Positions 8,916 to 17,054 of a DNA stretch of 46,633 nt are shown piece by piece (the first letter of the stretch is position 1; each line of letters begins with the position of its first letter). A program made the position numbers and the translations under genes. The notes beneath the pieces were generated by a model. It was not told where the DNA came from. It ran no database searches and worked only from the letters and a program-made list of their open reading frames with translations. Source of the stretch: Bacteroidales bacterium UBA4070 (GTDB lineage: Bacteria > Bacteroidota > Bacteroidia > Bacteroidales > VadinHA17); the NCBI GenBank assembly GCA_002383485.1, contig DFYY01000039.1, positions 1 through 46,633 of the forward strand, given 5' to 3'.

Positions 8916-9986
8916 ATGAATCTGAAAAGAAGCACAATTCTCTTGGGCATCGTAGCCCTGATCATCGCCGGCATTGCAGCATGCAACCAGGCTCCGGCAA
9001 AGAAACCGGCAGATACCGGAACCGTTTACTACAGAAACCTCCTCTTCAGCGAGACGCCCTGGGACACCGAAAGGGGTGCACGACAGCTGACACCGGCCGA
9101 AGCAAAGGAGGTTAACAGTTATAAGTTTACCTACGATGAAAGCGGCCGCCTTACTTCAGTTGAATACGTCAGAGGCGATGAGCTCCTTTCCTACGGCTCC
9201 CTCGGCGGCGCTGCAAAAATCACTTACGAATATGCTGATAACAGGCAGATCAAGCGTTTCTTCGACAAGAACAATGAACCGATTGAATCCGGAGGTGTCT
9301 TCACGGCTGAGTATAGCCTGGATGAAAAGGGCGTCAGGACCGGATTGAAATTCCTGGGCCGTGACGGACAAGCCGTTGAAAACAGGAACAAAATAAACAA
9401 CTACGTCTGGAGAATTCTCCCTGACGGAAAGCTTCAGGAGAAAAGATACAATCTTGCCGGAGAGGAGACTGTCATGAATCCCTTCTGTCCCTTCTATGAA
9501 CTCCGGTTTACATACAACGACAAGGGCTATGTACTGGATATGGCAAACTACGAAAATGACAGCCTGTACAACTGCACTGCAGAGAACTGCGGCGAAATAG
9601 GTGTCTCCTACTTCGAGTTCGAGCCGAATGAATTCGGTGACCTGCTGAGTTTCTCGGTCTATAACGTGACCGGCCAGATGTCAAACCTCTACTGGGGATG
9701 GTCACGCAGGGTAAGCACGTATGACGAGAACGGCTATGTCCTTGAATCAGCTCTGTTTGACCAGGATAACGAATACCTCGGCGGCAAGAGTGTCCCCGTA
9801 ACGCAGTATACCTATGACAAACACGGGGCTGTTATTGAGGTAAGGAATATGAACAAGGACAGGAATATCATCAATAACCCGGAAAACGGCGTTGCAATTA
9901 CCGAATACAAGTATGATGAGAAGGGTAATCGCACTGAGACAATAAGGTATGACAAGGACAGAGTGCCTGTCACGCCGCAGTCGTAA
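8916..9986 (+). CDS. Lipoprotein with YD/RHS-like repeats, unknown function
   Basis: This 356-residue protein has a lipoprotein signal peptide ending at Cys23 (IAACNQ). The rest is built of about eight or nine short beta repeats of the type Tyr-x-(Asp/Asn)-(Glu/Asp)-x-Gly, a loop and then an aromatic/charged strand, for example YDESGRLTSVEY, YDENGYVLES and YDEKGNRTETIRY. This resembles the YD/RHS repeat, but the toxin core and C-terminus of RHS proteins are absent. It is probably a surface or periplasmic beta-structured protein. It lies 14 bases upstream of a rhodanese lipoprotein gene, so the two likely share a transcript. I assign no function. Confidence 0.7.
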   Translation: MNLKRSTILLGIVALIIAGIAACNQAPAKKPADTGTVYYRNLLFSETPWDTERGARQLTPAEAKEVNSYKFTYDESGRLTSVEYVRGDELLSYGSLGGAAKITYEYADNRQIKRFFDKNNEPIESGGVFTAEYSLDEKGVRTGLKFLGRDGQAVENRNKINNYVWRILPDGKLQEKRYNLAGEETVMNPFCPFYELRFTYNDKGYVLDMANYENDSLYNCTAENCGEIGVSYFEFEPNEFGDLLSFSVYNVTGQMSNLYWGWSRRVSTYDENGYVLESALFDQDNEYLGGKSVPVTQYTYDKHGAVIEVRNMNKDRNIINNPENGVAITEYKYDEKGNRTETIRYDKDRVPVTPQS

Positions 9987-10000
9987 TACCAGTCCGGAAT

Positions 10001-11035
10001 ATGAAAAACAGAACATATATTTATACTGTTCTCCTGCTGCTGATTGCATTTGCTGCCGCGGGCTGCACAGGCAGGAAAAGCGAAAAGAAGCCTGAGACTT
10101 TAAAGGAGGCTGCACCGGCCCCCGCCATTGGCCAGGAGACCCTTCTTCTGCTGAAAGACCTTGAGGAGAACGGCGATTACGTGAACAGCCAGTACTTCCC
10201 GAGTCTTATCAAGGCATCGATTGTATTTGAGGAGCTGGACAAAAATAACCTTGTCATCGACATCCGGTCACCAGAATTATACGCCCGGGGGCATGTCAAA
10301 GGAGCTGTGAATAAGAATTTCAGCGAGCTTCAGGAATATTTCGAAACCGGCATCAAACCATTTGAGTATGATAAGATCATAATGGTTTGCGAAGACGGTC
10401 AGGTATCCAGCTACACCACTGCTCTTCTCAGGATGATGGGATACGGCAATGTCTTCGCCATGCGATGGGGAATGGGTGGCTGGAATAATACCTATGCCAA
10501 AGAGGGATGGCTTAAGGGCGCATCAGGAAAATATGAAGACCGACTGGAAATCGCAACGAATGAGACCCCTGCCCCGGTCGGGATGCCTGAGCTCGGCACC
10601 GGCTTAACCGGAGGAAAGGAGATCGGAGAGGCAAGATTCAGGAAACTTTTTGAGTCCGGCACCGGAGAGATAATGATCACTGCAGATGATATCTTTGCTG
10701 ATCCGGGAAAGTATTTCGTTATAAACCTTGAGCGCAAGGATAAATATGACAACGGGCATATCCCCGGTGCAATCAGGTACAAGCCTGAATCAACACTTGG
10801 CTTTACGGATATGATGTCAACAATTCCCTTTGACAAAACAGTGGTTGTATATTGCGGGACAGGTCACAATTCGGCTTTTGCCTCCGCATTCCTGAGGCTG
10901 TTTGGCTATGACGCCAGAACACTCAGGTACGGGAACAACAGTTTCATGTATGATAAGATGGTCAGTGAAAAGAGCGAGCTATCATGGCTGCCTTTCACCC
11001 TCGCTGAATCAAACGAATTCCCGGTAGTGAAATAA
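10001..11035 (+). CDS. Lipoprotein with two rhodanese domains
   Basis: This 344-residue protein has a lipobox ending at Cys22 (AAAGC). It carries two rhodanese-like domains: residues about 80-165 with VIDIRSPELYARGHVKGA and active-site candidate Cys130, and residues about 225-315 with YDNGHIPGAIRY and candidate Cys285 in VVYCGTGHNSA. Rhodaneses carry sulfane sulfur as a Cys persulfide, here in the envelope. It converges on the minus-strand YeeE/rhodanese operon, which shares the terminator at 11057-11098. The context suggests periplasmic sulfane-sulfur handling. Confidence 0.85.
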   Translation: MKNRTYIYTVLLLLIAFAAAGCTGRKSEKKPETLKEAAPAPAIGQETLLLLKDLEENGDYVNSQYFPSLIKASIVFEELDKNNLVIDIRSPELYARGHVKGAVNKNFSELQEYFETGIKPFEYDKIIMVCEDGQVSSYTTALLRMMGYGNVFAMRWGMGGWNNTYAKEGWLKGASGKYEDRLEIATNETPAPVGMPELGTGLTGGKEIGEARFRKLFESGTGEIMITADDIFADPGKYFVINLERKDKYDNGHIPGAIRYKPESTLGFTDMMSTIPFDKTVVVYCGTGHNSAFASAFLRLFGYDARTLRYGNNSFMYDKMVSEKSELSWLPFTLAESNEFPVVK

Positions 11036-11056
11036 CCGGAGGATTAAGCTCATCAG

Positions 11057-11098
11057 GAATTCCGGTCTGACTGACGTCTGGCCGGAATTCTTTTTTTT
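11057..11098 (+). terminator. Rho-independent terminator between convergent genes
   Basis: A 9-bp perfect stem (GAATTCCGG at 11057-11065 with its complement at 11082-11090) is followed by eight T on the plus strand. It ends the rhodanese lipoprotein transcript. The T-run overlaps the TAA stop codon of the minus-strand gene ending at 11097. On the minus strand there is no T-run, so it acts mainly on the plus transcript. Confidence 0.88.
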
Positions 11099-11519
11099 AG
11101 CCGGCGACGGACCCGGTGTCGCTGAGTATAAAAATATTTTTCATACCCATTTCACTGAGGATCATCCAGACCCTGGCAGAGACCGATCTGTTTTCGGAAT
11201 ACAGGATGACGGGGCCTTTATGATTGCGGATCTGTTTAAGGTTCTCTTTGACGGTTACGGATTCCGGACTCATCGTCACAGCCTTTTCAACAAGCGCGCC
11301 TGGAAGACCAGCCTCGCTCCCAAGGTTCAGCAGCATGATCTCACCTTTCAGGGCTGACAGCTGATTTGTAGTGATCAGGTTGGAACCATCGACCGATGCT
11401 TCAACCCATCTTGCAGCGTCATACCTGAATCCGGCCCGGCTGAATGACCGCAGAAGCACAAGTGCAATAATCACCAGGAAGATGATCAGGGCGAATCTGT
11501 ATTGTTTCAGAAATTTCAT
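11097..11519 (-). CDS. Membrane-anchored rhodanese-like protein lacking the catalytic Cys
   Basis: This 140-residue protein has one N-terminal transmembrane helix (about residues 9-23) and a rhodanese-like domain facing the periplasm. The strand that normally ends in the persulfide-carrying Cys reads PVILYSENRS, with Ser108 at the Cys position. The following helix SARVWMILSEMGMKNIFIL fits the fold. It probably cannot carry a persulfide on that residue and could bind or regulate instead. It is the last gene of a tight minus-strand operon with another Ser-type rhodanese and two YeeE/YedE genes. Confidence 0.72.
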   Translation of the reverse strand: MKFLKQYRFALIIFLVIIALVLLRSFSRAGFRYDAARWVEASVDGSNLITTNQLSALKGEIMLLNLGSEAGLPGALVEKAVTMSPESVTVKENLKQIRNHKGPVILYSENRSVSARVWMILSEMGMKNIFILSDTGSVAG

Positions 11520-11542
11520 CGGATTGTCTGGTTAGTGTTTTA

Positions 11543-12154
11543 TTATTCGCAACCGCCGTCAAGCTTTTTTGCTGAGAACTTTTTCGACTCAAGAAATCTG
11601 GACTTCAGGCTGTCGGGCAAGCTGGAGAACTCCCTGTACATCTCGCCGGCCCGCCGTCTGGTCTCATACAGGGCATTTTCCCTGGCGGTAATCCTTTCAC
11701 CGGAAAATTCAGTATCAAGAATAGTCCTCTCCCACCCTCCGATACCGCCGTCCAGTATTTTGCAGTTTTCATAACCCATTCCCCTGGCAAAAACAAGAGC
11801 ATAATCCGCCTCGTAACTGCCGTCTGAATAGAAGACAGTTGTGACCTCCCGGTTGCCGAGCCATTTATCCGGATCCGATTTGATGAATTTGGCCCAGGGA
11901 ATGTTAACCGCACCGGGAATTGCTTTTTTCCTGTATTCTGCTTCCGGTCTCAGGTCAATCAGACTGAAGGAGGGATCCTCCCTGACAATGAATTCTGCGA
12001 CCTCGTCAGCTGTAAGTGAGACATCATCTCCAAGCACCTCTGCGAGCAGGCCGGCCGGCTCTTCACTGAAAGAGCGGTTTGCCGACAGTGGCAGAAGTGC
12101 CAGGACAAGGCTGAGCAGAATGAGCAGCAATGAGATTTCTTTGCCTATTTTCAT
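11543..12154 (-). CDS. Exported rhodanese-like protein with Ser at the catalytic Cys position
   Basis: This 203-residue protein has an N-terminal hydrophobic signal or anchor (residues 8-24). Its single rhodanese domain shows FSLIDLRPEAEYRKKAIPGAVNIPW and the late ILDGGIGGWE motif. The active-site loop reads TVFYSDGSYEAD, so Ser110 replaces Cys. Other Cys residues are in GYENCK and at the extreme C-terminus (DGGCE). It lies 9 bases downstream of the YeeE/YedE gene and is clearly co-transcribed. The role is probably envelope sulfur-compound handling linked to the transporter; catalysis by the usual mechanism is doubtful. Confidence 0.8.
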   Translation of the reverse strand: MKIGKEISLLLILLSLVLALLPLSANRSFSEEPAGLLAEVLGDDVSLTADEVAEFIVREDPSFSLIDLRPEAEYRKKAIPGAVNIPWAKFIKSDPDKWLGNREVTTVFYSDGSYEADYALVFARGMGYENCKILDGGIGGWERTILDTEFSGERITARENALYETRRRAGEMYREFSSLPDSLKSRFLESKKFSAKKLDGGCE

Positions 12155-12163
12155 GCCGGTTTG

Positions 12164-12766
12164 TTATAAGTCGTTTGTGATATCCGGGCGGGCAAATCTC
12201 TTTTCTGCCATTTCGGCCATCCAAAACATTGCAACAGCTGCCACAACGAGAATCAGGGTGAACAGACCCGGCGAAAGACCCAGCAGTTCATTGATCTTTA
12301 CCGGTCCCCTGTACTGAGCTGTTGCCAGGCCTTCAATCATGGGATATGTTTCCGTGAAAAGGAAAGCTCCGGCAAACCCTCCGGCAACGAACACCATTGC
12401 ATCTATTTTGCCGATAGACATGGCGCAGATGCCTGTTCCCGGGCAGAATCCGCCCATGATGAATCCTGCTCCCATGATTACGCCGCCCACTATGGAGGCG
12501 GTGACGTAGAACTCATTAACGTACACCTGGTTAAGATTAAGCACGCCGAAATACGACAGGAACTGTGAACCGATAATTGCCACGATGGCGGCGGTGAAAA
12601 ACACCTTGAGAACCGTGGTGTCATACCCGTAGAACATACCCGCAAGCTTGCTGCTCGAGGAAAACCCGGCCTGCTCGAGGGCAAACCCGAAACCCGTGCC
12701 GATCAGCAATGCTGTCAGCATATTGAGCCATTCGGGGAATTCATATAGTGATGAAAGTGGTGCCAT
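12164..12766 (-). CDS. YeeE/YedE family sulfur transporter, half A
   Basis: The start at 12766 (MAPLSSLYEF) gives 200 residues. The longer frame to 12925 runs back through the heptamer repeat and into the upstream gene. It is a multi-pass membrane protein with the YeeE/YedE (sulf_transp) signature GGFCPGTGIC, holding Cys108 and Cys114. Known full-length relatives import thiosulfate through conserved Cys residues. Here the family is split into two half-size genes, as in PmpA/PmpB-type pairs. Rhodanese-like genes follow immediately. Confidence 0.85.
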   Translation of the reverse strand: MAPLSSLYEFPEWLNMLTALLIGTGFGFALEQAGFSSSSKLAGMFYGYDTTVLKVFFTAAIVAIIGSQFLSYFGVLNLNQVYVNEFYVTASIVGGVIMGAGFIMGGFCPGTGICAMSIGKIDAMVFVAGGFAGAFLFTETYPMIEGLATAQYRGPVKINELLGLSPGLFTLILVVAAVAMFWMAEMAEKRFARPDITNDL

Positions 12767-12770
12767 ATCT

Positions 12771-12797
12771 GTGATTTGCGATTTGCGATTTGCGATT
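12771..12797. repeat. Heptamer tandem repeat (about 4 units)
   Basis: Units of GCGATTT (the first starts GTGATTT) fill most of the 35-base gap between the two YeeE/YedE halves. It is the same heptamer as at 4930-4971. Confidence 0.8.
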
Positions 12798-12801
12798 GAA
12801 T

Positions 12802-13311
12802 TCAGATCCAGTTCTTTCGGAAGAACCATGCAAATATGTAGGCTGATCCGAAGATTGTGACCATCGTGACGAATCCCGCCACTGAGAGCACAGCCATCCC
12901 TGAAAGCGCCGCCCCGCTGGTGCATCCCCTTGCGAGCTGACCGCCGTAGACAAAAAGCATTCCTCCCAGGAAAGCAAATATCAGCCTGCGGGGCACTGTA
13001 ATCTTCGGTGATTTTTCAACTTTCAGTTTAAGCCTGCCCGAAACGGCGCCGGAAAGAAATCCGCCCAGCACCACACCGAATATCTCGAGGGTCAGCCAGT
13101 TGGTAAGAGGTTTCTTCCCTCCCTCGAAATACTTTGAGTAATAATCCGATTTTTCAACATGCTGCGGACTGACGGCCCCAACAATCGAAACGACGCAATA
13201 TTTTACCCCTCCGCTGGCGCCCAGACCCCGGCCCGATACGACCATTGCCGCCAGCAGAACCAGCCCAAGCAGGACTCCGGCCAGATAAGGATTCATATAG
13301 TTCTTTTTCAT
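12802..13311 (-). CDS. YeeE/YedE family sulfur transporter, half B
   Basis: The start at 13311 (MKKNYMNPYL) gives 169 residues with about four membrane segments. The family motif LARGCTSGAALSG holds Cys130, and there is an additional Cys39. It is the first gene of the operon and is followed by half A, so the two probably form one channel for thiosulfate or another sulfur compound in the inner membrane. An in-frame Met 13 codons upstream (13350) is possible but precedes the first clear hydrophobic segment awkwardly. Confidence 0.85.
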   Translation of the reverse strand: MKKNYMNPYLAGVLLGLVLLAAMVVSGRGLGASGGVKYCVVSIVGAVSPQHVEKSDYYSKYFEGGKKPLTNWLTLEIFGVVLGGFLSGAVSGRLKLKVEKSPKITVPRRLIFAFLGGMLFVYGGQLARGCTSGAALSGMAVLSVAGFVTMVTIFGSAYIFAWFFRKNWI

Positions 13312-13400
13312 TCCGATGAAGACTTTGATTAATGATCTTAACGACAACAAAAATAAGCCCGGAAATCAGTATACCGGCCTGCAGTTGAGAAATAATAAAC

Positions 13401-14882
13401 CTACCGCAACGGATCCGGGCTGTTTGCCATATTAACCACAGTGATAAACAGCAGTTGGCACAGGTCTTCCATTATCTCCGGCTTGATGATATCAAGGTTA
13501 TCCAGAGGAATGTGATAGTAATTAGCAGACCCGTAGGTGGAGAAACTGAGCGAGGGCACCCCGGCACTCAGGAATCTTGCGGCATCGAGACGCGGTCTGC
13601 CAAGGTTAGAGAAGTAATTCGTCGACAGCGGCCTGTGGATGTACTTCTGATTGGCATCCTCAACATATGACCATAGGATGGGATAGTTCGTACCTGCTGC
13701 CGCCCTTATGGAATGACCTATTCCTACACCGTCCATGTTGAGCAGAACACTTTTTTCAAGAGGGACCACTGGCCTTTTGATGTACTCATATGCTCCCATT
13801 ATTCCCTGCTCCTCAGCCCCGAAGGAGAGAAACATGACTGATCTCTTCAGGGTAATCTTATTGACAGCCAGCGCTTTCGCAACACCCATCATAACAGCCA
13901 CCGCAGAGGCATTGTCATTGGCTCCGGGAATCAACTCATAACACATGCCCATGTGATCCAGATGGGCCCCGATTATGATAGTTTCACCCTTCAACACAGG
14001 GTCCGTACCTTCCAGCATCCCGATAATATTGCTCCCCTTGCCGTCAGTGAAATGCTTCGTGCTCATCCTGACAGTCACTACTTTGCCAGTATTGAACGAA
14101 GCGGGTTTCATGGTGGAATCTATCCTGCTCACCACAGCCCTGTGATTGTAACCTGTTCCTGCAAAAATATCCCTGACAACCGTGTCTCCAATATGGACAT
14201 AGACAAAGTTTTCAAAATAATCGTTGTTCGGATTGGCAATCGGACCGTAGTTATAGATCATACCTATAGCTCCGTGCTTAACGGCGTTAGCTATCTTGTG
14301 CTGGTGGAACGAATACTCATACCAGGGCTTGAACTTCTCTTCACCGGCCGAAGGGTTTACGGGTGATTCACGCTCTATCAGGACTATCTTGCCCTTTACG
14401 TCGACACCTTTGTAATCATCATACTTCAGTTCCGGGGCAGTGATCCCGTAACCTGCATAGACAACCTCGGCAGTCACCTCCCCGTTACCCGACGTGGAGC
14501 CCGGCATGTATTCTGTCATGTATTTATAGTGCTTGAGAAGCACGCCGTCCTTTTTCATCGGTATGTGAAGCGTAAGACCGCAGTCGGGATAAACCATCGT
14601 GTACGGTATCTTAAACCACTGGAACCAGCCGCCGTCATCACCGGCAGGCTTCACTCCCCAGCTTTCAAGTTCACCGGCCAGCCACTCAGCGCACTCCTGG
14701 TACTCCCTGGTGCCAGTGAGCCTTCCCTGGTACTTTTCATCACACTGTATCTCCACGTATTCAAGGAGATCATGACTGGATATTGAGTGCAGTGCCTTCA
14801 GGAGCGCTTCTTCACCTGAATCCTGTGCCCGCGCAGCAATTGAAATAAGAAGCACGCCGATAAAAACAATGTATTTCTTCAT
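13401..14882 (-). CDS. M28 family metallopeptidase with PA domain
   Basis: This 493-residue exported protein has a signal peptide (cut near residue 19, AARA/QDSG). An inserted protease-associated domain (about residues 130-270) precedes the M28 zinc peptidase domain. Zinc ligands are visible in order: GAHLDHMG (His), GANDNASA (Asp), GAEEQG (Glu pair), NMDGVG (Asp) and YYHIPLD (His). It is probably an aminopeptidase acting in the periplasm or outside the cell. It is transcribed alone on the minus strand, 90 bases from the YeeE operon. Confidence 0.92.
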   Translation of the reverse strand: MKKYIVFIGVLLISIAARAQDSGEEALLKALHSISSHDLLEYVEIQCDEKYQGRLTGTREYQECAEWLAGELESWGVKPAGDDGGWFQWFKIPYTMVYPDCGLTLHIPMKKDGVLLKHYKYMTEYMPGSTSGNGEVTAEVVYAGYGITAPELKYDDYKGVDVKGKIVLIERESPVNPSAGEEKFKPWYEYSFHQHKIANAVKHGAIGMIYNYGPIANPNNDYFENFVYVHIGDTVVRDIFAGTGYNHRAVVSRIDSTMKPASFNTGKVVTVRMSTKHFTDGKGSNIIGMLEGTDPVLKGETIIIGAHLDHMGMCYELIPGANDNASAVAVMMGVAKALAVNKITLKRSVMFLSFGAEEQGIMGAYEYIKRPVVPLEKSVLLNMDGVGIGHSIRAAAGTNYPILWSYVEDANQKYIHRPLSTNYFSNLGRPRLDAARFLSAGVPSLSFSTYGSANYYHIPLDNLDIIKPEIMEDLCQLLFITVVNMANSPDPLR

Positions 14883-14956
14883 AATCTTATGTTTTGTCGT
14901 GTTATTAACAATAGCGTATCATCTCACTCACGCTTCCGGAGGATGAACAATACCGA

Positions 14957-15949
14957 TCAGCTGGCCGTACCGAAAACAGGATGCCTCCCGGCGGCCATCA
15001 TGACTATTCGTTTTACCATCTGACCGTATGACCAGTTATTCATCTCAGCCGCAAGGGCGAAACTGGTGTCTATGCTTATATCATTATTGGGATTGATATC
15101 AAGAAGGTAAAACTTGTCATCCCGAAGCCTGAAGTCGAACCGTGCATAATCCGTGCAACCGAACCCGTTCCAGGTGTCAATGACCTTTTTCTCGAGCTTT
15201 TTATAGAGCCGGTCATTCAGCTGAGCGGGCATAATGGTTTCTATCCTTTCGTAATGCGGGGAACCGGGGGTGAATTTCGATTCGTATGTACAGAGCCTGT
15301 CACTTGCATCGCTGAAAGCGGAGAAGTCCATCTCGGCTACCGGGAGTATCTCAGGCGGACCGTTGTTCCAGACAGAGACATGGAACTCCCTGCCGTCAAT
15401 GAAATCCTCCACCAGGGCGGGCTGGTTCAGTTCGCTGTTAACAAGCTTTATTTGTTCCCTGAGTGAATTGGTGTCATAGACAACAGAATTCTCTGAAATA
15501 GTCAGACTGCAGTGTTCACGTGACGGTTTAACAATGGCTGGAAAAAGGGACCAGATGTGAGCCTCCTCCGGCCTGAGCACAGCGCCGTCAGGAACAAGAA
15601 TACCAAGTGCAGTGAGGAGTTCCTTGGTCCTTTGCTTGTCATAGCTGAGATCGATTACCTCAGGAGTGTTCCCGGTATAAGTAAATCCCCTCCGTTCGAG
15701 GATCTCGGTCACCTTTCTCTCCCTGTAGACAGTCCCCGGAAGTGTTTCGCAAAGATTAAAAACAATTGTATGCTGCGGATCATGTCTCTCAAGTATCCTC
15801 TCGAGATGGGGGTCACTCAGTTCTTCAAGGTAAGTTTCCAGCCCCTCTTCCCTGAGTGCGTCGTAGAGAATGCGGTTCGAGCTCCGCGTTTCGCTGATCT
15901 CGGCTGCATCCCACGAATGATCAATGTCGTATACTATAAGAACCTTCAA
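14957..15949 (-). CDS. ATP-grasp protein, D-Ala-D-Ala ligase-like
   Basis: This 330-residue cytosolic protein has the ATP-grasp layout of D-alanine-D-alanine ligase relatives. The N-terminal part (KVLIVYDIDHSW) is followed by FNLCETLPGTVYRERKV and the nucleotide-binding Lys in FPAIVKPSREHCSL. The C-terminal metal-binding part is DYARFDFRL with LLDINPNNDIS. True Ddl enzymes normally show a Glu-x-Asn-x-x-Pro-Gly motif, and here it is LDINPNND, so the substrate is probably not D-Ala. It is likely an amino-acid or peptide ligase of unknown substrate. It stands alone on the minus strand. Confidence 0.8.
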   Translation of the reverse strand: MKVLIVYDIDHSWDAAEISETRSSNRILYDALREEGLETYLEELSDPHLERILERHDPQHTIVFNLCETLPGTVYRERKVTEILERRGFTYTGNTPEVIDLSYDKQRTKELLTALGILVPDGAVLRPEEAHIWSLFPAIVKPSREHCSLTISENSVVYDTNSLREQIKLVNSELNQPALVEDFIDGREFHVSVWNNGPPEILPVAEMDFSAFSDASDRLCTYESKFTPGSPHYERIETIMPAQLNDRLYKKLEKKVIDTWNGFGCTDYARFDFRLRDDKFYLLDINPNNDISIDTSFALAAEMNNWSYGQMVKRIVMMAAGRHPVFGTAS

Positions 15950-16043
15950 TAAAATTGCTTTGTCACGAAGCTAAAATAAATGTTTGAAAAATGAATAAAA
16001 CAGGTGGAAAAAAGCATCCTTTTTTATGCACAGAAACAGATCA

Positions 16044-16096
16044 GATGACGAAGGTTCCCGGGTTACTGATACCGGTCAGTCAGGAACCTTGTCATC
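16044..16096. terminator. Inverted repeat at the 3' end of the CPBP gene
   Basis: GATGAC(G)AAGGTTCC at 16044-16058 pairs with GGAACCTTGTCATC at 16083-16096, with a 24-base loop and one bulge. It overlaps the stop codon of the CPBP-family gene. There is no convincing T-run on either side, so termination is likely but unproven. Confidence 0.4.
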
Positions 16097-16840
16097 TGTG
16101 CGGACATACACTATTTCAGGATTGAATTTCACTGCCGTGAAAGTCATTGTCAACGCATTGACCAGGTGGGCAAAAAAGGCGATCCAGATGGTACCGGAGT
16201 GAAGAGTCAGAATACAGAGAACAGCGCCAAAAGGTATAGCCGCCAGTGTTTCGGATCTTCCTTTGGGAAGATGTGCCGCAGAATAGAGAATTACGTTTAT
16301 GACAATGGCTGTCACCGGGCCAAGTGATTCCGCCAGCGGGAAAAGGAGCACGCCCCGGAAGAGAGTCTCATATCCGAGCAGGTAAAAAGCCCATGAGCCG
16401 GTCTCTGCAAACATCATACGGCTTGTCCACCTTGCAGCCCTTATTTCCGGGTAAACAGCCATGATCTCTGGCTTCCTCGCGCCGCGGAATACAACAGGGA
16501 TTATTATCAGGGAAAGGAGTATGATGCTGATAACGGTGAAGCCTCTTGTTTCCGGGTTACATCCAACCCCTGCGCCGGCCAGGGAAAAATCATGGTTAAG
16601 CATTAAGAATAATGCCAGCGGGGCCACCCCCAGGAGGATAAATCCTATGGTCCTCTTTAAAAGCACGAACATTATGTTCGCATTTTCAGACTCGAAATTC
16701 CGGATAAACCATGTTTTCAGCCATTTTAAACTTACCATTACCCGGTAAAGGGCATAGAAAACCACAGTAAGAAATACAGGCAGAAGTATGATTAAACTGT
16801 CATTCTGCCAGATTGAATCAGGGCCGTATGTGATAATCAA
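16076..16840 (-). CDS. CPBP family intramembrane protein (CAAX-protease-like)
   Basis: This 254-residue multi-pass membrane protein belongs to the CPBP/Abi family. Motif 1, normally Glu-Glu-x3-Arg, here reads YETLFRG, with Tyr157 in place of the first Glu, Glu158 and Arg162. Motif 2 is present as YSAAH (His190). Motif 3 is present as HLVN (His225, Asn228). Family members are intramembrane proteases or their inactive relatives. Loss of the first Glu makes activity uncertain. It lies divergent from the ABC-F gene with 214 bases between, and nothing in the sequence links the two. Confidence 0.78.
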   Translation of the reverse strand: MIITYGPDSIWQNDSLIILLPVFLTVVFYALYRVMVSLKWLKTWFIRNFESENANIMFVLLKRTIGFILLGVAPLALFLMLNHDFSLAGAGVGCNPETRGFTVISIILLSLIIIPVVFRGARKPEIMAVYPEIRAARWTSRMMFAETGSWAFYLLGYETLFRGVLLFPLAESLGPVTAIVINVILYSAAHLPKGRSETLAAIPFGAVLCILTLHSGTIWIAFFAHLVNALTMTFTAVKFNPEIVYVRTDDKVPD

Positions 16841-17001
16841 TGACGTATCAGTAAACTCTTTTTATTGTTGCGGGCCGGCTACCGGGACAAAGCGCTCAAA
16901 ACAACCGGACCGGTGTGATTCAAAAGTAGGGAAAAGATACTTCAGTCCGACGGGAGGCAAAAAGGTTCAGTCCGGGTCCTCGGTATTGCAGTTAAATTGC
17001 T

Positions 17002-17009
17002 TAGTTTTG
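17002..17009 (+). promoter_or_regulatory. Possible Bacteroidetes -7 promoter element
   Basis: TAGTTTTG matches the Bacteroidetes sigma-ABfr -7 consensus TAnnTTTG, 45 bases upstream of the ABC-F start. No convincing -33 TTTG/TTG at the usual spacing was seen. Confidence 0.3.
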
Positions 17010-17054
17010 CATCCCTTTCACAGGTAAGATTTACATTAACAATAAATTATCCCG

